Of a stretch of 7,102 nucleotides of DNA, positions 6,012-7,102 are shown piece by piece. The notes beneath the pieces are model-generated. The model was not told the DNA's origin and ran no database searches. It saw only the letters and a list, made by a program, of their open reading frames with translations. The position numbers were made by a program, and so were the translations under genes. The stretch lies in assembly GCA_025935735.1 (NCBI GenBank), contig JAICUS010000312.1, forward strand, positions 1 to 7,102, given 5' to 3'. The stretch is from Solirubrobacteraceae bacterium. GTDB taxonomy: Bacteria; Actinomycetota; Thermoleophilia; Solirubrobacterales; Solirubrobacteraceae. How positions within the stretch are numbered: position 1 is the stretch's first letter; each line of letters starts with the position of its first letter.

Positions 6012-6803
6012 ATGAGCCTCCAATACGGTTCCGCGGGGACGAGCCCGAGCTCTACCTCGCGTTCAACCACGAGCTGATCCGCAAGGTCCGCGGTGCCGTC
6101 CACGCGGGATCTGGCCGACATCGAGGACGCGTGCTCGTTCGCGTGGGTCCAGTTCTTCCGCTACCAGCCCTCTCGCGACCGCGAGTGGCGCGGGTGGCTG
6201 TTCCGCACCGCCCAGCGGGAGGCGTGGCGGCTGAACGCGCAGCAGTACGCCGAGCGCCCGATGCTCCACGACACCGACGGCTACGAGGAGCGGCTGGAGT
6301 TCCAAGCTGCGCTGGAGGAGCTCCACAAGCTGCCAGAGCACCTGCGCGCCGTCGTCCTGCTCAACGCCGCTGTCGGTCGGCACGCCGACGTTGCAGCGAT
6401 CCTCGGCGTCAGCCGCCAGCATGTCGGCTATCTGCTTCAGCAGGTGAGCGTCGCGGTCCAGGACAGGGCCGAGCGCCGCGCCGAGCTCGAGCGCCCAGTC
6501 GCCTCACCGCGCGCGGCCAGGCTGCGCGAGTTGCAGGACGAGCCGCCGGAGTGGCTGCTCAACACCATCGGCCGGGTGCCGCCGCTGGGTAAGAGCACCA
6601 GCGGCTGCATCTTGGCCTGGCGACGCGCGGCACTCGCGATCGACGACTACCGGCGCGTCTCGGGCTGGACATCAGCGGGGGAGGGAGTCGGGCCCACGCC
6701 GACCGATCCGCCAGCCAGGCGCGCGCATCAGCGAGCCGAGCGAACGATCGCCCAGTTCCACGAGGAGCGCCAGCGCCGGCATGGCCGACTACGCGAACGA
6801 TGA
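6012..6803 (+). pseudogene. Sigma-70-like factor with two compensating frameshifts
   Basis: Read in pieces, this is a complete 263-residue sigma-70-type regulator. The ATG at 6012, after GAGGT at 5999-6003, starts MSLQYGSAG. The frame then shifts at the G run 6035-6038 (one base missing), continues as DEPELYLAFNHELIRKV, and shifts back at the G run 6106-6108 (one base extra) into DLADIEDACSFAWVQF. Residues about 12-75 form sigma region 2 (EDACSFAW, then GWLFRTAQREAW). Residues about 97-150 form region 4, with the helix-turn-helix VAAILGVSRQHVGYLL. Residues 177-263 are an extension (EPPEWLLNTIG, LAWRRAALAIDDYRR). As printed, translation from 6012 stops after 21 codons; from the GTG at 6093 only a protein lacking the first region-2 helix is made. 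Either the gene is dead or these are sequencing errors. An alternative start at 5963 would require only the second shift. Confidence 0.75.
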
Positions 6804-6935
6804 GGGGGACGCGATCACGGGACCCGCTGGGCTTTGCCGGAGCATCCCTGCGCGACGGGTCAACGCGTATCGATATTGGTGCGCGCGGGCCGGCGCGACG
6901 TACGCCTCGTGCGCGGAGGCGTGGCGTAGTGAGGG
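6781..6935 (+). other. Possible small ORF overlapping the sigma-like gene end
   Basis: From the ATG at 6781 a frame different from the sigma-like gene reads MADYANDEGDAITGPAG and then AYRYWCARAGATYASCAEAW. It has about 78% G/C at third positions and a balanced, helix-like composition. It has no stop before the window ends, but continuing it would cross the repeat block, Shine-Dalgarno and start of the next gene, so the real end or a frameshift probably lies near 6935. A competing frame starts at 6800 as ATGA overlapping the sigma-like stop and stays open into the 7028 gene, but its peptide is mostly arginine and codon use is poorer. Neither product is recognised. Confidence 0.2.
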
Positions 6936-6980
6936 ATCTACAGGACCAGCTACTCGACCACAACCAACGCCACGAACGAG

Positions 6981-7013
6981 GTGTGTTAGCGTGTGTTGCA
7001 CACCCAAACACAC
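6981..7013. promoter_or_regulatory. Repeat-rich promoter/operator upstream of the last gene
   Basis: GTGTGTT occurs at 6981-6987 and 6991-6997, exactly 10 bp apart (one helical turn), and its inverse AACACAC at 7007-7013. In addition GTGTG-TTG-CACAC (6991-7003) is a perfect inverted repeat. The block lies just before the Shine-Dalgarno of the gene at 7028. This arrangement suggests an operator for a dimeric regulator, perhaps with the promoter inside it (TTAGCGT at 6986-6992 is -10-like). Confidence 0.4.
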
Positions 7014-7018
7014 GGAGG
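7014..7018 (+). promoter_or_regulatory. Shine-Dalgarno GGAGG for the gene at 7028
   Basis: GGAGG lies 9 bases before the ATG at 7028. It is the strongest ribosome binding site in the window and decides between this start and the in-frame upstream GTG at 6929 or ATG at 6800. Confidence 0.6.
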
Positions 7019-7027
7019 GGTCGCCTC

Positions 7028-7102
7028 ATGCCCGTGCAGGACGACGTCGGACCGGCGCTGGCCAAGTGGTTGGCGCCATATCTCGCCGAAGAGCTCAAGC
7101 GG
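7028..7102 (+). CDS. Start of an unidentified gene, cut by the window end
   Basis: Twenty-five codons are visible, beginning MPVQDDVGPALAKWLAPYLA and ending EELKR. They form an amphipathic helix-like N-terminus that I cannot assign to a family. The start is set by the strong Shine-Dalgarno and the preceding operator-like repeats; the same frame is open upstream to 6800, but that part is arginine-rich and crosses the repeats. In this context, beside an att-like tRNA fragment and a sigma-like gene, a small DNA-binding protein such as an excisionase followed by an integrase would be typical. That is a guess about sequence outside the window. Confidence 0.55.
   Translation, partial: MPVQDDVGPALAKWLAPYLAEELKR

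Overview
This window reads as GC-rich actinobacterial DNA. Codons strongly prefer G or C at the third position, and starts are GTG or ATG with 4-bp stop/start overlaps. Several protein features recall Thermoleophilia (Solirubrobacterales-like) genomes, but that placement is from memory, not from a search.

Left part (1-746): the 3' end of a type-2 polyphosphate kinase gene, then about 440 bp with no intact gene. This gap seems to hold two decayed coding remnants: a short minus-strand 3' end that is tail-to-tail with ppk2, and a frameshifted plus-strand stretch that I do not recognise.

Centre (747-4310): a tightly coupled four-gene operon. It encodes a GH5-type glycoside hydrolase without a signal peptide, a Gfo/Idh/MocA-type oxidoreductase, a zinc alcohol dehydrogenase with a very large in-frame internal deletion, and an SDR closely resembling NAD-dependent D-xylose dehydrogenase. 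All three junctions are 4-bp overlaps (GTGA, GTGA, ATGA). Together they suggest cytoplasmic cleavage of an imported glycoside followed by oxidation of the released sugar. The exact substrate cannot be read from the sequence. A convergent gene (4378-5754, minus) encodes an aldehyde dehydrogenase of the succinate-semialdehyde dehydrogenase (Sad/GabD1) type.

Right part (5755-7102): directly upstream of the aldehyde dehydrogenase lies the 3' half of a tRNA-His gene (anticodon arm, variable loop, T arm and 3' acceptor strand) with no matching 5' half. This is the classic footprint of an integrative-element attachment site. Next come a small repeat cluster and a sigma-70-like gene. The sigma gene is broken by two compensating one-base frameshifts in G runs and carries a C-terminal extension that resembles a motif of actinobacterial conjugative relaxases. 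A repeat-rich promoter or operator region follows, and then the start of an unidentified gene that leaves the window. The right part therefore looks like mobile-element DNA or the scar of one, next to an ordinary metabolic neighbourhood.
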